A program made the position numbers and the translations under genes. Source: Apium graveolens (lineage: Eukaryota > Streptophyta > Magnoliopsida > Apiales > Apiaceae). From it: a stretch of 64,000 bases of DNA. Below are positions 40,615-52,915 of this stretch, piece by piece (the stretch's first letter is position 1; each line of letters begins with the position of its first letter). The stretch lies in assembly GCF_009905375.1 (NCBI RefSeq), contig NC_133648.1:88102307-88166306 (forward strand), in the 5' to 3' direction. The notes beneath the pieces were generated by a model. It was not told the origin of the DNA. It did no database searches and saw nothing but the letters and a program-made list of their open reading frames with translations.

Positions 40615-43600
40615 ATGTCTTCTGCACTGTCACTCCAGAGCATACTAGATGCTCACAAGTTGACTAGTCCTAATTTAGCTGTTTGTTTTCACTGTAATAA
40701 GTTGGGGCACTGGAAGAGGAACTGCAAGGTTTACCTTACAGAATTGAAGAAGAAGGGTAGTGAGACTACCGCTTCTGATTCAGGCATGTTCATGATCGAA
40801 GTTAATATGTCACTAGGTCAAATTTCTACTTGGGTATTAGATACCGCCTGTGGTTCTCATATTTGCAATTCGTTGCAATGACTAAAGGGAAGTAGGACTC
40901 TTGAAAAAGATGAGGTGATTCTACGTATGGGCAATGAAGCAAGGGTTGCGGCCATATCTGTAGGATCATTTAATCTACATATGCCTACGGGCAAGACTAT
41001 TATTTTGAATAATTGTTATTACGTTCCCTCTATTGTGAGGAATATTGTTTCTGTTCCTATGTTGGATTTGGATGGTTTTTCATTTATTATTAAGAATAAT
41101 GAATGTTCTATCCTTAGAGATAATGTTCTTTATGGACGTGGTATTTTAAATAATGGTCTATATGTATGTGACGTAGAGCATGATTTACTTTAGATTGAAC
41201 AAACTAATAAAAGAAAATGAGATGATAAAAATCTGACCTATTTATGGCACTGTAGGCCAGGTCATATTAGTGAAAATAGACTGCGGACATTACATAAGGA
41301 AGGGTTACTTGACCCCTTTGATTTTGAATCATATCCTACATGTGAGTCTTGTCTATTGGGTAAAATGACCAAATCTCCATTTAGTGGACATGGAGAGAGG
41401 GCTGCAGATTTGCTAGGATTGGTACACACAGATGTATGCGGACCAATGTCTACACAAGCCATGGGTGGATTTTCATACTTCAATACTTTCATAGATGATA
41501 GATCTAGATTCGGATATGTGTATTTGATGAAACACAAGTCTGGAGCCTTTGAAAAGTTCAAAGAATATAAACATGAAGTGGAGAAACAAACCAAACACAG
41601 TATTATAACTCTTCGATCAGATCGAGGTGGTGAATACTTGAATGGAGAGTTTTTAGATTATCTCAAAGAAAATGGTATAGTCTCCCAGTGGACTCGTCCA
41701 TATACTCCACAGTTAAATGGGGTATCTGAAAGGAGAATTCGAACTTTGTTAGACATGGTTCGGTCCATGATGAGCTATGCGAATCTTCTAGTATTCCTAT
41801 GGGGTTATGCATTGGAAACCTCAGCATATTTACTGAATAAGGTGCCTTCCAAATATGTTTCTCAAGCTCCATATGAGATATGGAAAGAAAGGAAACCGAG
41901 TCTTAAACACGTTAAGATTTGGGGATGTCCAGCTTATGTCAAGAAAGTTGACCCAGATAAGCTGGAATCTCGATCCGTAAAATGTAATTTTGTGGGATAT
42001 CCTAAAGAGACTTTGGGGTATTACTTTTACACCGATCATCGGGTGTTTGTCTCCAGACATGCTACCTTCTTGGAAAAGGAGTTTATCCTTGAAGGAAATA
42101 ATGGGAGCAAAATTGAACTTGATGAAGTTCAAGAAGCACAAACTACTACGGATCCAGTGGAAATACCTATTCAGACTGAACAACCTTCTGTGGAACAACC
42201 CATTCATAGGACAGGGAGAGTGTCTCGCCAACCTGAGAGGTATTTTGGCCTTGTCATTGAGAATGGCAATAAGTTGTCAATCATTGATGATGACGACCCT
42301 GTGACCTATAATGAGGCTATGAGTAGTGTTGACTCAGAAAAATGGCATAGTGCCATGAAATCCGAAATGGAATCTATGTATACCAACCAAGTATGGACTC
42401 TGGTTGAGGCGCCTGAAGGTGTTTAGCCTATTAGGTGCAAGTGGGTATACAAAAGAAAGATTGGAGCAGATGGTCAGGTGGAGACCTATAAGGCCAGGCT
42501 CGTGGAAAAAGGATTCAAACAAAGGCAAGGGATTGACTTTGATGAAACTTTTTCACCTGTAGCCCTGTTAAAATCAATTCGGATTTTGCTTGCGATTCTG
42601 CTTACTACGACTATGAGATCTGGAAAATGGACGTGAAAATGGCCTTCCTCAATGGGGAACTTCAGGAGGAAGTGTATATGACACAGCCAGAGGGTTTTCT
42701 TTCCAAGGGAAATGAACACCTAGTGTGTAAACTGCTGCGAACCATATATGGTTTAAGGCAAGCTTCTCGTAGATGGAACATCCATTTTGATGAGACAATC
42801 AAAGAGTTTGGTTTTATCAAAAACATAGATGAACCATGTGTCTACAAGAAGGTTAGTGGGAGCGCGGTAACATTTCTTGCATTATATGTGGATGACATAC
42901 TTCTTATAGGAAATGATATACCAATGCTACAATCAGTCAAAGTTTGGCTATCAAAGAACTTCACCATGAAGGACTTGGGAGAAGCATCCTACATTCTCGG
43001 TATGAAGATCTATAGAGATAGATCTAGAAGAATGATAGGTCTTACCCAGGGTACATACATCCAGAAAGTGCTTAAAAGGTTTAGCATGGAAAACTCCAAA
43101 AGAAGTCTCATACCGATGAGCCATGGAGTGTCCCTTTCCGAAAAAATGTCTCCTAAGACACCTGAGGAAAGAGAGCGTATGAGTAAGATTCCTTATGCTT
43201 CAGCAATAGGATCTATCATGTACGCAATGTTGTGTACAAGGCCTGATTTTGCTTATTCAATTAGTGTGACGAGCAGATATCAGTCCAGTCCAGGTGAAGA
43301 CCACTGGAAAGCAGTGAAAAACATCCTTAAGTACTTGCGAATGACTCAGGACAGTTTCTTATTTTTGGTGGTGAATCTGAGTTGAAAATAGAGGGTTATA
43401 CTGACTCTAGTTTACAATCAGAAAGTGATAGCAAATCCATGTCAGGGTACGTGTTTACTCTGAATGGTGGTGCAATTAGTTGGAAGAGTTCCAAACAGTC
43501 TACAACGGCTGACTCCACAGCGGAAACATAATATATAGCTGCAAGAGAGGCTGCAAATGAAGCCGTTTGGATGAGGAAATTTGTTTCTGAGTTGGGAGTT

Positions 43601-43855
43601 GTTCCTAGCGTTGAAGATCCTATTATGTTGTATTGTGATAACAACGGAGCAATAGCACAAGCCAAGGAACCTAGGTCTCATAAAAATTCCAAATATGTCT
43701 TGCGGTGCTTTCATCTGATTAGGGAGATTGTTGAAAGAGGAGATGTCAACGTCAAGAGAGTTGACACACATAACAATGTAGCAGACCCACTCACAAAGCC
43801 ACTTTCTCAGAGTCACTTTGATCGTCATAAAGACAAGATGGGTATTAGATACTAG
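40615..43855 (+). pseudogene. gag-pol: Gag-pol of copia copy A, with 663-bp in-frame gag deletion
   Basis: Starts MSSALSLQSILDAHKL. Most of the capsid is missing: residues jump to the zinc knuckle CFHCNKLGHWKRNC; the lost 663 bp correspond to 52979-53641 of copy B, with GCTG at both edges. Protease motif VLDTACGSHIC near 40840. Integrase: D in HTDVCG (about 41425), D in RSDRGGE (about 41620), E in NGVSERR (about 41725). [12 protein letters not shown] and YVDDILLIG (about 42885). RNase H from about 43390 to DRHKDKMGIRY at 43852. Stops at 40879, 41191, 41218, 42424 and 43529, frame changes near 42590-42620 and 43380. Domain order PR-IN-RT-RH fixes Ty1/copia; the clade within Tork/TAR/Angela-like elements is not resolved. 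Confidence 0.92.
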
Positions 43856-43884
43856 AGTGATTGGCTTTAGTACATGTGGGATAT

Positions 43885-45592
43885 TGAAAGAGATATGTCC
43901 TAAGTCCAATCATGTATGATGATTTAGGAATAACTTTTATGCAATCTGTTTTGATTTCATTGATATTAATAAAAGACTTGTTTTGTTTTTATTGCGGACT
44001 CTATCTATTTAAATGTTTAAATAAGATATACCACAGTTTAGAGTAAAGTTTTTTATGGATTGTGATGAGATCATAATAATGAGACCTAAAAGATGATAAC
44101 TCTAAACTTAAATAGTTCCTGGTCGTAGGATTACTAATTGGTAATTAATAATCCGCAAAGATCGGTACATACTATGCTTGCTTCATTATAAAGGATATCT
44201 GTTCTCATAGACATTTGTGTGGTGACACTATAGCTAGTATGTAGGTGCTTATTATAGAATAAGTTCACTGAACATGACTCACACAGCTGAACAACTGATG
44301 GAGTTCACTCACGTGTCAGCATTTGTTCAGATAGTGATAGTTGTACATGTATCCTTAGACTTGAGGTCATCATAGTCATCTTGTGTACATTGAACTATGC
44401 TTTGTTTTAGTTCTTAGTCTCAAGGGACAATTATAAGGGCTCTACTGGGTATAGGAATTTGTACACGAAGATAGTGTATGATCAATAAAGGATCTACCCC
44501 TTCCAGTGAAGGAAGAGAATGTTCAATGCTGATCCACTTATGTTAGTTCAGGAATCTCTGGCCAGAGTGAATGAAATTAGAAAGGAGTTTCTAATTTACA
44601 TTAAATAGAACTAAGCATTGTGAATGGGAAAGTAAGTGATTAAATAAGATAGGCTTGACACAAGTTCCATACCTTATATTTAATCGTGACATTGCAGGGT
44701 AGAAGGAATTAATTATACGGTAACTACTCACTGAATAGGTTCTTGGTATTCTAAGCAGTGAATTCGTATTATCCGGATAGTCGCGATATGCTGAGAAGTA
44801 TCCCTCACGATGTAGAATAAATATGATTAATTAATTAATCATATTTAATGAATTAGAGAATTTATATAAATAATGATAAAATAGTTTTATTATTATTTAT
44901 TTCTACTACCGGCTTAATATTGAATCTACAGGGTGACACCATAAAAGAGAATGATTTAATGGTGGAGGAATTAATTAATAATGGCTGATAATTATTTATT
45001 TATGAAATAAATAATTAGTTGGAAAATTTAATAATTGATTAAATGAGATTTAATTGATTATAAATTAATTAGGAAAAGGTTCTTAATATTTTTATTTAAG
45101 AATTTAATTTTTGGAAATTAAATTAAGAGAGAGAATTATTTCTAAAGTGTTTAGAAAATGATTAATAATTAAAAGGTGTTTTAATTATTAATGAGAATAA
45201 TAAAGGGTTAATTATAATAATATTTTATGGGAAAATTTTCAGCTGAAAATTTTGCCTATAAATATACTATTATAAACCCTATTTTTTGCCTCAACCTAAA
45301 AATTTTACAAAACCCTAATTCTCTCCACCTCCTCCTTCTCCATTACATCATTTTCTTGGTGGATACCGGTGGAGTGCTTCACACTTGAGGAGCAGCTGCT
45401 AAGGATCTCCGTTCATCATTTTTGGATCGCCATTAAAGACCTCCATCTTTCCATTAACGTAAAGCTTCTTAAGGTAAACATACTGAACTACGAATTAAAT
45501 ATTATTTTTCGCATGGATCTTGTGGAGGGTTTCATTTTTTTTTAAGATTTAAATTTACGTTTTTGTTGCGTTTATGTGCTAAAAACCCTTCA
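43885..45592 (+). repeat. Right LTR of copia copy A (1708 bp)
   Basis: TGAAAGAGATATG to AACCCTTCA, full length relative to copy B (1734 bp). Preceded by a degraded purine tract (TGTGGGATAT). It differs from the left LTR by several percent in the first 120 bp by eye, so the insertion is much older than the inner Sirevirus. A palindrome near 44290-44330 is damaged here (CATTTGTTC). Confidence 0.93.
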
Positions 45593-46871
45593 GCTTCCTG
45601 GTGGAAGAACCGCACACTCCTTTCACATTCCACTGAAACTTGATGAAAATTGTTTTGCCGGTTTAAGACACGGGACCAATATTTCCGAGCTACTTCAGCA
45701 AACTGATTTAATAATTTAGGATGAGGCTCCTATGCAACATCATCATGCTTTTAAATGCGTTGATTGATCCTTGAGAGACATTATGTCTGCTGATAAAAGG
45801 AGAGCTAAAAAGCATTTGGTGGTATAACCATTGTTTTTGGTGGAGATTTTTGGCATATACAACCTGTCATTCAAAAAGCGTCTAGGGCTGAAGTAGTCTG
45901 TTCTACCCTCAATAAATCCAAGCTTTGGGAATCCTGTGAGGTATTTTTTATTAAAGCAAAACATGCGGTTTAATGCAGGAAATACAGATTTGGAGAACAA
46001 GACCATCGCGAACTTTAGAAAGTGGCGGCTTGTTGTTGGTGATGGTAAGAAAACCAATATTTCTCCAAGTCCAGACAGTGGTGAAATGTTAATAAAGATT
46101 CCTAATCAATATATTGTTCATACGTCCGAAGATCCAATTCAGAAGCTTTTTGAAGTGACATACCCAGATTTTATGCATAATATCTCTTCATATGAATACC
46201 TCAGATCAAGGGCCATACTCACACCTACCAATATCGTGGTGGATGAAATTAATACAACGATACTTAAAAAAATTCCAGGCATGGTTTATACTTATCTGAG
46301 TCAGGATTCAATTGATGATGCTGGTGATGATGATAATGATTTCAGATCCGCATTTCCAGTTGAGTATCTAAACTCTATTAATATGTCTTGCATTCCTAAG
46401 CATGAGTTAAAATTGAAGGTAGGAGTTGTCGTCATGCTTATGAGAAACTTGAACCAGATTATGGGATTATGCAATGGTACAAGAGTGATTGTAAAATCCT
46501 GTAGGAAGAACAATATTGAATGTGAGATATTGTGTGGCTCTTATCTTGGAACCAAACATCTAATTCCTAGAATTGAGATGATTCCAAGTGATACGAACTG
46601 ACCTTTTGAATTTAAATGCATTCAGTTTTCGATTCAAATATGTTATGCCATGATAATTAATAAAAGTCAGGGACAATCACTTGATACAGTTGGGCTTTAC
46701 CTTCCTAGAGCAGCTTTCTCGCATGTATAAATTTATATTGCTATATCCAGAGTTACACGACCAGAAGGCCTCCATATTCTCATAGATAGTGATGATGGTA
46801 GTAACACAAATATTACAAATAATGTAGTTTTTGAGGAAGTGTTTTACAATCTTCCAAGTGTAGACAATTGA
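45593..46871 (+). pseudogene. Helitron PIF1-type helicase, C-terminal segment
   Basis: Resumes at LPGGRTAHS, about 40 residues beyond where the N-terminal segment stops, so the end of Walker A and the following helix are gone. The Walker B-type segment reads IxDEAPMQHHHAF (about 45705-45750), followed by GGDFWHIQPV (about 45843), the frame 45936-46601 (YLRSRAILTPTN, LKVGVVVMLMRNL, GLCNGTR) and the final helicase motif INKSQGQSLDTVGLYLP (about 46650-46710), then YIAISRVTRPEGL. Ends at TGA 46869-46871. Several stops (for example before PFEF near 46600, and near 46728). Confidence 0.87.
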
Positions 46872-47537
46872 CCTGATATATTAAGAACATTTGATCGCAT
46901 ACTTCTATATTTCATGCTTTACTCTGAATTTATTGTGTTTGATATATCAGTGTTGTAAGTTCAACATCTAAAATGTTGCACATTTTTATGTGTTTCACCT
47001 ATGTATAAACATAATAATAATAAAATCTCTCCAATTAATTTATCTATCAAAAATATGTATAATCTGTTTGATTAAGAAGAATTTCTTAATTGTTAAATAT
47101 ATTGTACAAATTTTATTGTTAATCAAAGGATTACAGTTTTCATTTTTTGTTGGAAGAAACCCAAATGATAAGGTTTGTTAGTTGTCATAATCACATCAAA
47201 CACTAATAATAAGAATTATCAGCAAATTAAACTGGGATATTACTCTAGTTCTCATTTAAAGGAATAGATTTGCACTATCAATTTCGAGCTAAATTGTTGG
47301 AATCTCCCTAATGCCTTGCTGGTGAAGTATATTTTCAACAGTTTTACAGGAGCTTTGTCATTTGCTAAGCATCATCTTTTTTTCTCTCAAGAGTTCAACC
47401 ATTTTATAAGATCTTCAATTCTTTAAGCGATTTATACAGTTCTTAGAATATTGAATGTATAAATATCTTACATTTTGAGTTTATCTATAATGTTTAAATA
47501 ATCTTTTTTCTTGTTCTTCTTATAGTGATCTTTATCA
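46872..47537 (+). other. Helitron intergenic region
   Basis: About 670 AT-rich bases between helicase and the RPA-like gene. I see no gene in it; a 63-residue frame at 46990-47181 is low complexity. Confidence 0.55.
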
Positions 47538-49264
47538 ATGGAATCATTTGATCGTCTATCCAATCTCGAAAAGGCAAGCACTAACTGGAAAATTAAGGTC
47601 AGGGTTACCAGGATGTGGGCTGACATGACTTTAGATACAAACTCATTGAAAGGCTACAATCTTATTCTCCTTGACGATGATGTATGTTTTAAATTTATTC
47701 ATCTTTGCATTATTTACTGTCAATCCTGCTTTCCACTAATATGTATTTATGTCATTTAAATTATTTAAATATAGGATAACCATGTTCATGCCTTTCCCTA
47801 TCATAATATTTGGAATGGATTCACCACGAAAATTGTGGAAGGCGGTCTCTATATTTTTGACCAGCTTACAGTTAAAGATCCAGTTGGGAACTTGAAGCCT
47901 GTGTAGTCAACGCTATGCATCAGATTTACAGGCTCCACTACTGTGAGGACTGCTGATGATGATGGCATAATCCCATCGCAAAAGTTTGAGTTATTAGACC
48001 TGGGAGATTTATTTGCAAAAGCAAATAAATGTCTTCCTCAACAGCAGCCTGAATTTGCAATATGTCTGGTGACGCACTCTATTAACTCAATATTGTCTTA
48101 ATTTACTCATATGAAACAAGCATGCTATAATTTTAAGACATTATACTTTAATATTGTTTAAAGAAATTTTGTGTAAAATAGATATTATTGGAGTTATGGA
48201 GGAGTATGAAGGTTTGAACAAGCTTTCTACTAGATACGGAGATGGACATTGTGAAGTTTAGAATATGTGATTCAAGTTTGTGTGCATACGGATATTTAAC
48301 TAGTAGTATAATTACAAATCTACATCGCATATTGCTATAGATTATTAACCTTACTCATATCTAATCATATTTTGTAGTAATGCCCACAAAGTAACTGTTT
48401 GGGTGATCTTGCTGTGTCGCTCAACGACAAGATGGCTGAAAATCCCAAAAAACCGATTATTGCTATTATAACAAGTACAAAAGTGACTACGTTTATGAGT
48501 AAGTAGTTCTACAAGCAAACCTATTACACAATTATATATTTACTGATTAAACAATTAACTTTATTCCCATATCCAGGTTATGTTCAGATTGGTACATTAC
48601 CATCTACTCATCTATATATAAATCTAGATGATGAATCTGTGATTGATATGAGGTAGAGGTAACAAGTAAATATAGAGTTAAAATTAACTCATCGACGTTT
48701 TGCTCTATTTTTATTTTATTCTATATGTTTAGGTTGCTTGAGGAAGGTTATATAATGAAAAGAGACAAATTGTTCCAAGCTAAACAAATTGAACTGGTTC
48801 CTACATTATTTGAAAAATTGTCACTCAAAGACCTTAATGAGAATCTGGCATACGATCATCTCAAGGTATTGTCTTTATATAATTTTCAGAAAAAAATATT
48901 TTATATATATTTCCTTTTGTTGTTAAATATTACATTTTCATTGTAACCCAGAAAAGAATTTGCTGCATCTATAAGATCATTAAGGTCGATGAGAAAACAA
49001 ATTGGTGGTTTATAGCTGTAGCAAATGTCTGCACGAGGTTGAGCGCATTGGCACAGTATTTAAATGTACCCATTGTCCTCGAAACATTCCTGTGTCTCCG
49101 AAGAGGTAACTAAACTATTTGAATTTGTTGAAAATATTTGTAGGCGTGATACTTTAAATTAAAGCCTAGAAAAAATAGCTAACTATTATCTCAAGGTTCC
49201 GTATCATGGTCCTTGCCGAGGATGAGACATTTTCCTGTAATGTTGTTCTAAATGATCGAGTTTC
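47538..49264 (+). pseudogene. Helitron RPA70-like single-strand DNA-binding gene, truncated
   Basis: ATG 47538 starts MESFDRLSNLEKAS, then WKIKVRVTRMW, typical of OB-fold RPA1-like proteins in plant Helitrons. Exons separated by AT-rich introns: exon 1 to 47681 (GT follows), exon 2 from 47775 (DNHVHAFPYHNIW) to about 48068 with a TAG at 47904, exon 3 about 48181-48260 (DIIGVMEEYEGLNKLSTR), then about 48377-48500 with a frame change (MAENPKKPIIAIITSTKV), 48577-48655 (GYVQIGTLPSTHLYINLDD), 48733-48865 (RLLEEGYIMKR) and further exons to 49264. Copia copy B inserts there, so the C-terminus is beyond. Products of this family bind single-stranded DNA; this copy cannot encode a full protein. Confidence 0.78.
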
Positions 49265-50998
49265 TGAAAGAGATGTGTCCTAAGTCCAATCATGTATGAT
49301 GATTTAGGAATAACTTTTATGTAATCTATTTTGATTTCATTGATATTAATAAAAGACTTGTTTTGGTTTTATTGCGGGCTTTATCTATTTAAGTATTTAA
49401 ATACGATATACCATAGTTTAGAGTAAAGCTTTTTATGGATTATGATGAGACCATAATAATGAGACCTAAAAAGATGATAACTCTAAACATAAATATTTCC
49501 TGGTCGTAGGATTACTAACTGGTAATTAGTAATCCGCAAAGATCGGTACATACTATGCTTGCTTCATTATGAAGGATGTCTGTTCTCATAGACATTTGTG
49601 TGGTGACACTATAGCTAGTATGTAGTTGCTTATTATAGAATAAGTTTACTGAACATGACTCACACAGCTGAACAACTGATGGAGTTCACTCACGTGTCAG
49701 CAGTTGTTCATATAGTGATAGTTGTACAAGTATCCTTAGACTTGAGGTCATCATAGTCATCTTGTGTACACTGAACTATGCTTTGGTTTAGTTCTTAGTC
49801 TCCAGGGACAATTATAAGGGCTCTACTGAGTATAGGAATTTGTACACGAAGATAGTGTATGATCAATAAAACATCTACCCCTTCCAATGAAGGAAGAGAA
49901 TGTTCAATGCTGATCCACTTATGCTAGTTCAGGAATCTCTGGCCAGAGTGAATGAAATTAAAAAGGAGTTTCTAATTTACATTAAATAGAACTAAGCATA
50001 GTGAATGGGAAAGCAAATGATTAAATAAGATAGGCTTGACACAAGTTCCATGCCTTGTATTTAATCGTGACATTGCAGGGTAGAAGAAATTGATTGTACG
50101 GTAACTACTCACTGAATAGGTTCTTGGTATTCTAAGCAGTGAATTCGTATTATCCGGATAGTCGTGATATGCTGAGAAGTATCCCTCACGATGTAGAATA
50201 AATATGAGTAATTTATTAATTAATCATATTTAATGAATTAGATAATTTATATAAATAATGATAACATAGTTTTATTATTATTTATTTCTACTACCGGCTT
50301 AATATTGAACCTACAGGGTCACACCATAAAAGAGAATGATTTAATGGTGGAGGAATTAATTAAGAATGGTTGGTAATTATTTATTTGTGAAATAAATAAT
50401 AAAGTAGTAGATTTAATAATAGATTAAATGAGATTTAAATAATTCTTAATATTATTAATTAATAATTTAATTTTGGAAATTAAATCAAGTGAGAGAATTA
50501 TTTTTCTAAAGTGTTTAGAAAAGGGATTAATGATTAAAAAGTGTTTTAATTATTAGTTAATTGGTTAATAAGAATAATCAACTAAAGGGTTAATAATCAT
50601 AATATTTTATGGAAAATTTTCAGCTGAAAATTTTGCCTATAAATATACTATTATAAACCCTATTTGCCTCAACCCAAATAATTAACCCTAATTCTAAAGT
50701 AGAACAAGAGGGAGGCAACTAATTCTCTCAACCTCTTCCTCCTCCATCACATTATACTCTTGGTGGATACCGGTGGAGTGCTTCACACTTGAGGAGCAGC
50801 TGCTAGGGATTTCCGTTCATCGTTCTTGGATCGCTATTAAAGACCTCCATCTTTCCATTAACATAAAGCTTCTTAAGGTAAACATACTGAACTACGAATT
50901 AAATATTATTTTTCGCATGGATCCGGCGGAGGGTTTCGGTTTTTTTTTTAAGATTTAAATTTACGTTTTCGTTGTTTTTATATGCTAAAAACCCTTCA
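49265..50998 (+). repeat. 5' LTR of copia copy B (1734 bp)
   Basis: TGAAAGAGATGTG to AACCCTTCA; collinear with 43885-45592. Carries the intact inverted repeat TGAACAACTG with CAGTTGTTCA near 49667-49710. Confidence 0.94.
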
Positions 50999-51011
50999 AT
51001 GGCATCAGAGC
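50999..51011 (+). other. Primer-binding site of copia copy B
   Basis: ATGGCATCAGAGC directly after the LTR, as in copy A. Confidence 0.88.
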
Positions 51012-52915
51012 TACTTGCGAAAAGTTTTTAATTCATTTATATGTTTAACTATTTTTGATATATGAGCATGTACGTGATTCACCATGATTTGATGTTGATA
51101 TAATATGCTTATATATGTATGGTTTTGAATATATGATATTCATGTGAGTTGTATAATCATAAGATGATTATGTAATCTGTATATATACTGATATATACAT
51201 GATTTATGTTTGTTCTAATTATGAGTATTATATTAGATACGGATTCTGAATTGGCTGCTGCAGATTTGCTGAAATCTGGGTCTGGTGTCCGATTTACGCA
51301 AATGAATACCCTATTCCATAGGTAAACGAGCGTTTGAACAAAACTGATCGCTAAAGCCATCAACGACTCGTCTGTAAGGTGTTTGACGCCGTTTACTGCC
51401 CATAAATAGTGATTCTTGTTTTTCTGATTTGATTCTGATTTTTCTGATTTTTGTCATTTTTTTTATGATTAGATCATGGATAATATGATATGTTAAGATC
51501 AGATTATGTCTTTTAACATGCTTTTATGTGTTGTATGAGCATGGTGGATGGTTATGGCCTTTCGACCTTAGTGTAATGGTTTTGGTTTTGGTTTTAAATA
51601 CGACTTGCATGTCGTCAATCTTTGTAATCATAAATCTCGAATGTAACTCGAGTTATTCTTGTAAGTTCATTAGATTAGTTTTACTTTCAATCATGTAATG
51701 TAATTGAAGACTCAAGAAGGCTATCCAATGGAGGTGATACAAAGAAAAAGACGAGGCATACAAGAAGTCAAAACAAAGAAGAAGACTTATGTAATAAGTA
51801 GTTGTATTTATTTCCATCACCATATTAGATTGACCTTGATCTTTATCATGAGCTTGATAAAGATCACATAGGATGGGGCCATGACCAAACACATTTACTT
51901 TATTGCACTTTACATTTACTTGTTTATTTAAGTTTATATATGAGATATATGCCTATGTTTACCATGAGTTGATAGATTTAGGTGAACTTAAATCAATATA
52001 AGGCGTGCTCTATAAAATCTAGAATAGGAATCGTTTCTTGCCTTAACAATAATATTATGAATACAATCATGAGATTCTTGTGTTTATGAAACACGTAATT
52101 AAATATGAATTTTCAATATTGAGAGAAAGGATGATTCTGTCAAAAGCAGATTTCTATCTGTAAGAAAGGGGTATTAAGTGACGCCTCTTGACAATGCTCC
52201 CCCCCGATCTAGGAATCATCTGATTATCGGTTATTGATTTGAAATATTAATTTAAAAGGAAGAATCTCTTTATAATATGATTATGATTGTAACATAATAT
52301 AATCCCTCTAAAATTAAATAATATCAAGTAGTAATTGGCCAATGACACAACGGGCTTGTGTCGGTCATAGCCTTCCAACATGGTAGAAAGTAGTTCTTAT
52401 TTTTAAATCATTGTCGTTTCGTGCTACAGCCGAGGGCTTTGATTTCGAAATATGAAATACTTGTCTATTACATAGAGATGTGTACATTGAGTTAGAATCT
52501 AAAGGTCATTACGTGCTACAGCCGTGGGTCGTTGGAGACTGATTCAATTATATGAAATGTTGGGTTAGACTTGACTTAGAATATTGAGTTCGTCATACTA
52601 CAGCCGTGACTCAATTATTCAAGAGGCTAAAGTTTTATTAGGGAATAACATAAGATGTAATTGACAAGAGTTGTCTGCCTATTGAACATCACATGACGTT
52701 TCATGCTACAGCCGAGGTTGTGTGATGGAACGTAGGATCCCAATTCCCACTAGCATTATGAATGCTTAATTTTCACTTAGGGGTTGTATAAATTAGATAA
52801 ACTAGTGGGAGCCACTTTTGAATAAAGACCCGATTCATATAGTGTCTTGAAATGAAATTGAATATTTGCTAAGTGTTGTTATGTATTCATCATTTACAGA
52901 TTTACTATATTCGTT
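51012..52915 (+). other. Long leader of copia copy B
   Basis: About 1.9 kb with no supported gene, collinear with the leader of copy A. Holds four motif copies described separately. Confidence 0.7.
52405..52726 (+). repeat. Four CGTGCTACAGCCG motifs in the copia leader, three in potential stem-loops
   Basis: Motifs at 52420-52436, 52512-52528, 52594-52610 and 52702-52718. The first is flanked by AAATCA (52405-52410) and TGATTT (52440-52445), the third by TTGAGT (52584-52589) and ACTCAA (52609-52614), the fourth by ATCACA (52688-52693) and TGTGAT (52721-52726). The second has no clear stem. Confidence 0.65.

Larger units (their letters stand above)
37551..45592 (+). mobile_element. Ty1/copia copy A with a partial extra unit on its left
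   Basis: Order: pol tail (37551-37610), polypurine tract, LTR (37620-38699), primer site, long leader, broken gag-pol, LTR (43885-45592). The left LTR is shorter because of a 627-bp deletion. The 70 bp before the left LTR match 43816-43884, the end of the element's own internal region. It interrupts the Helitron helicase, of which roughly 110-120 bp at the site are missing. No target duplication is visible. Confidence 0.88.
35588..49264 (+). mobile_element. Decayed Helitron, interrupted by copia copy A
   Basis: Two segments, 35588-37550 and 45593-49264, carry Rep-helicase and an RPA-like gene, the standard autonomous plant Helitron set. Copia copy A lies between them and copia copy B cuts off the right side. 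Neither terminus (5' TC, 3' hairpin with CTRR) is visible. Many stops and frameshifts. Confidence 0.85.
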
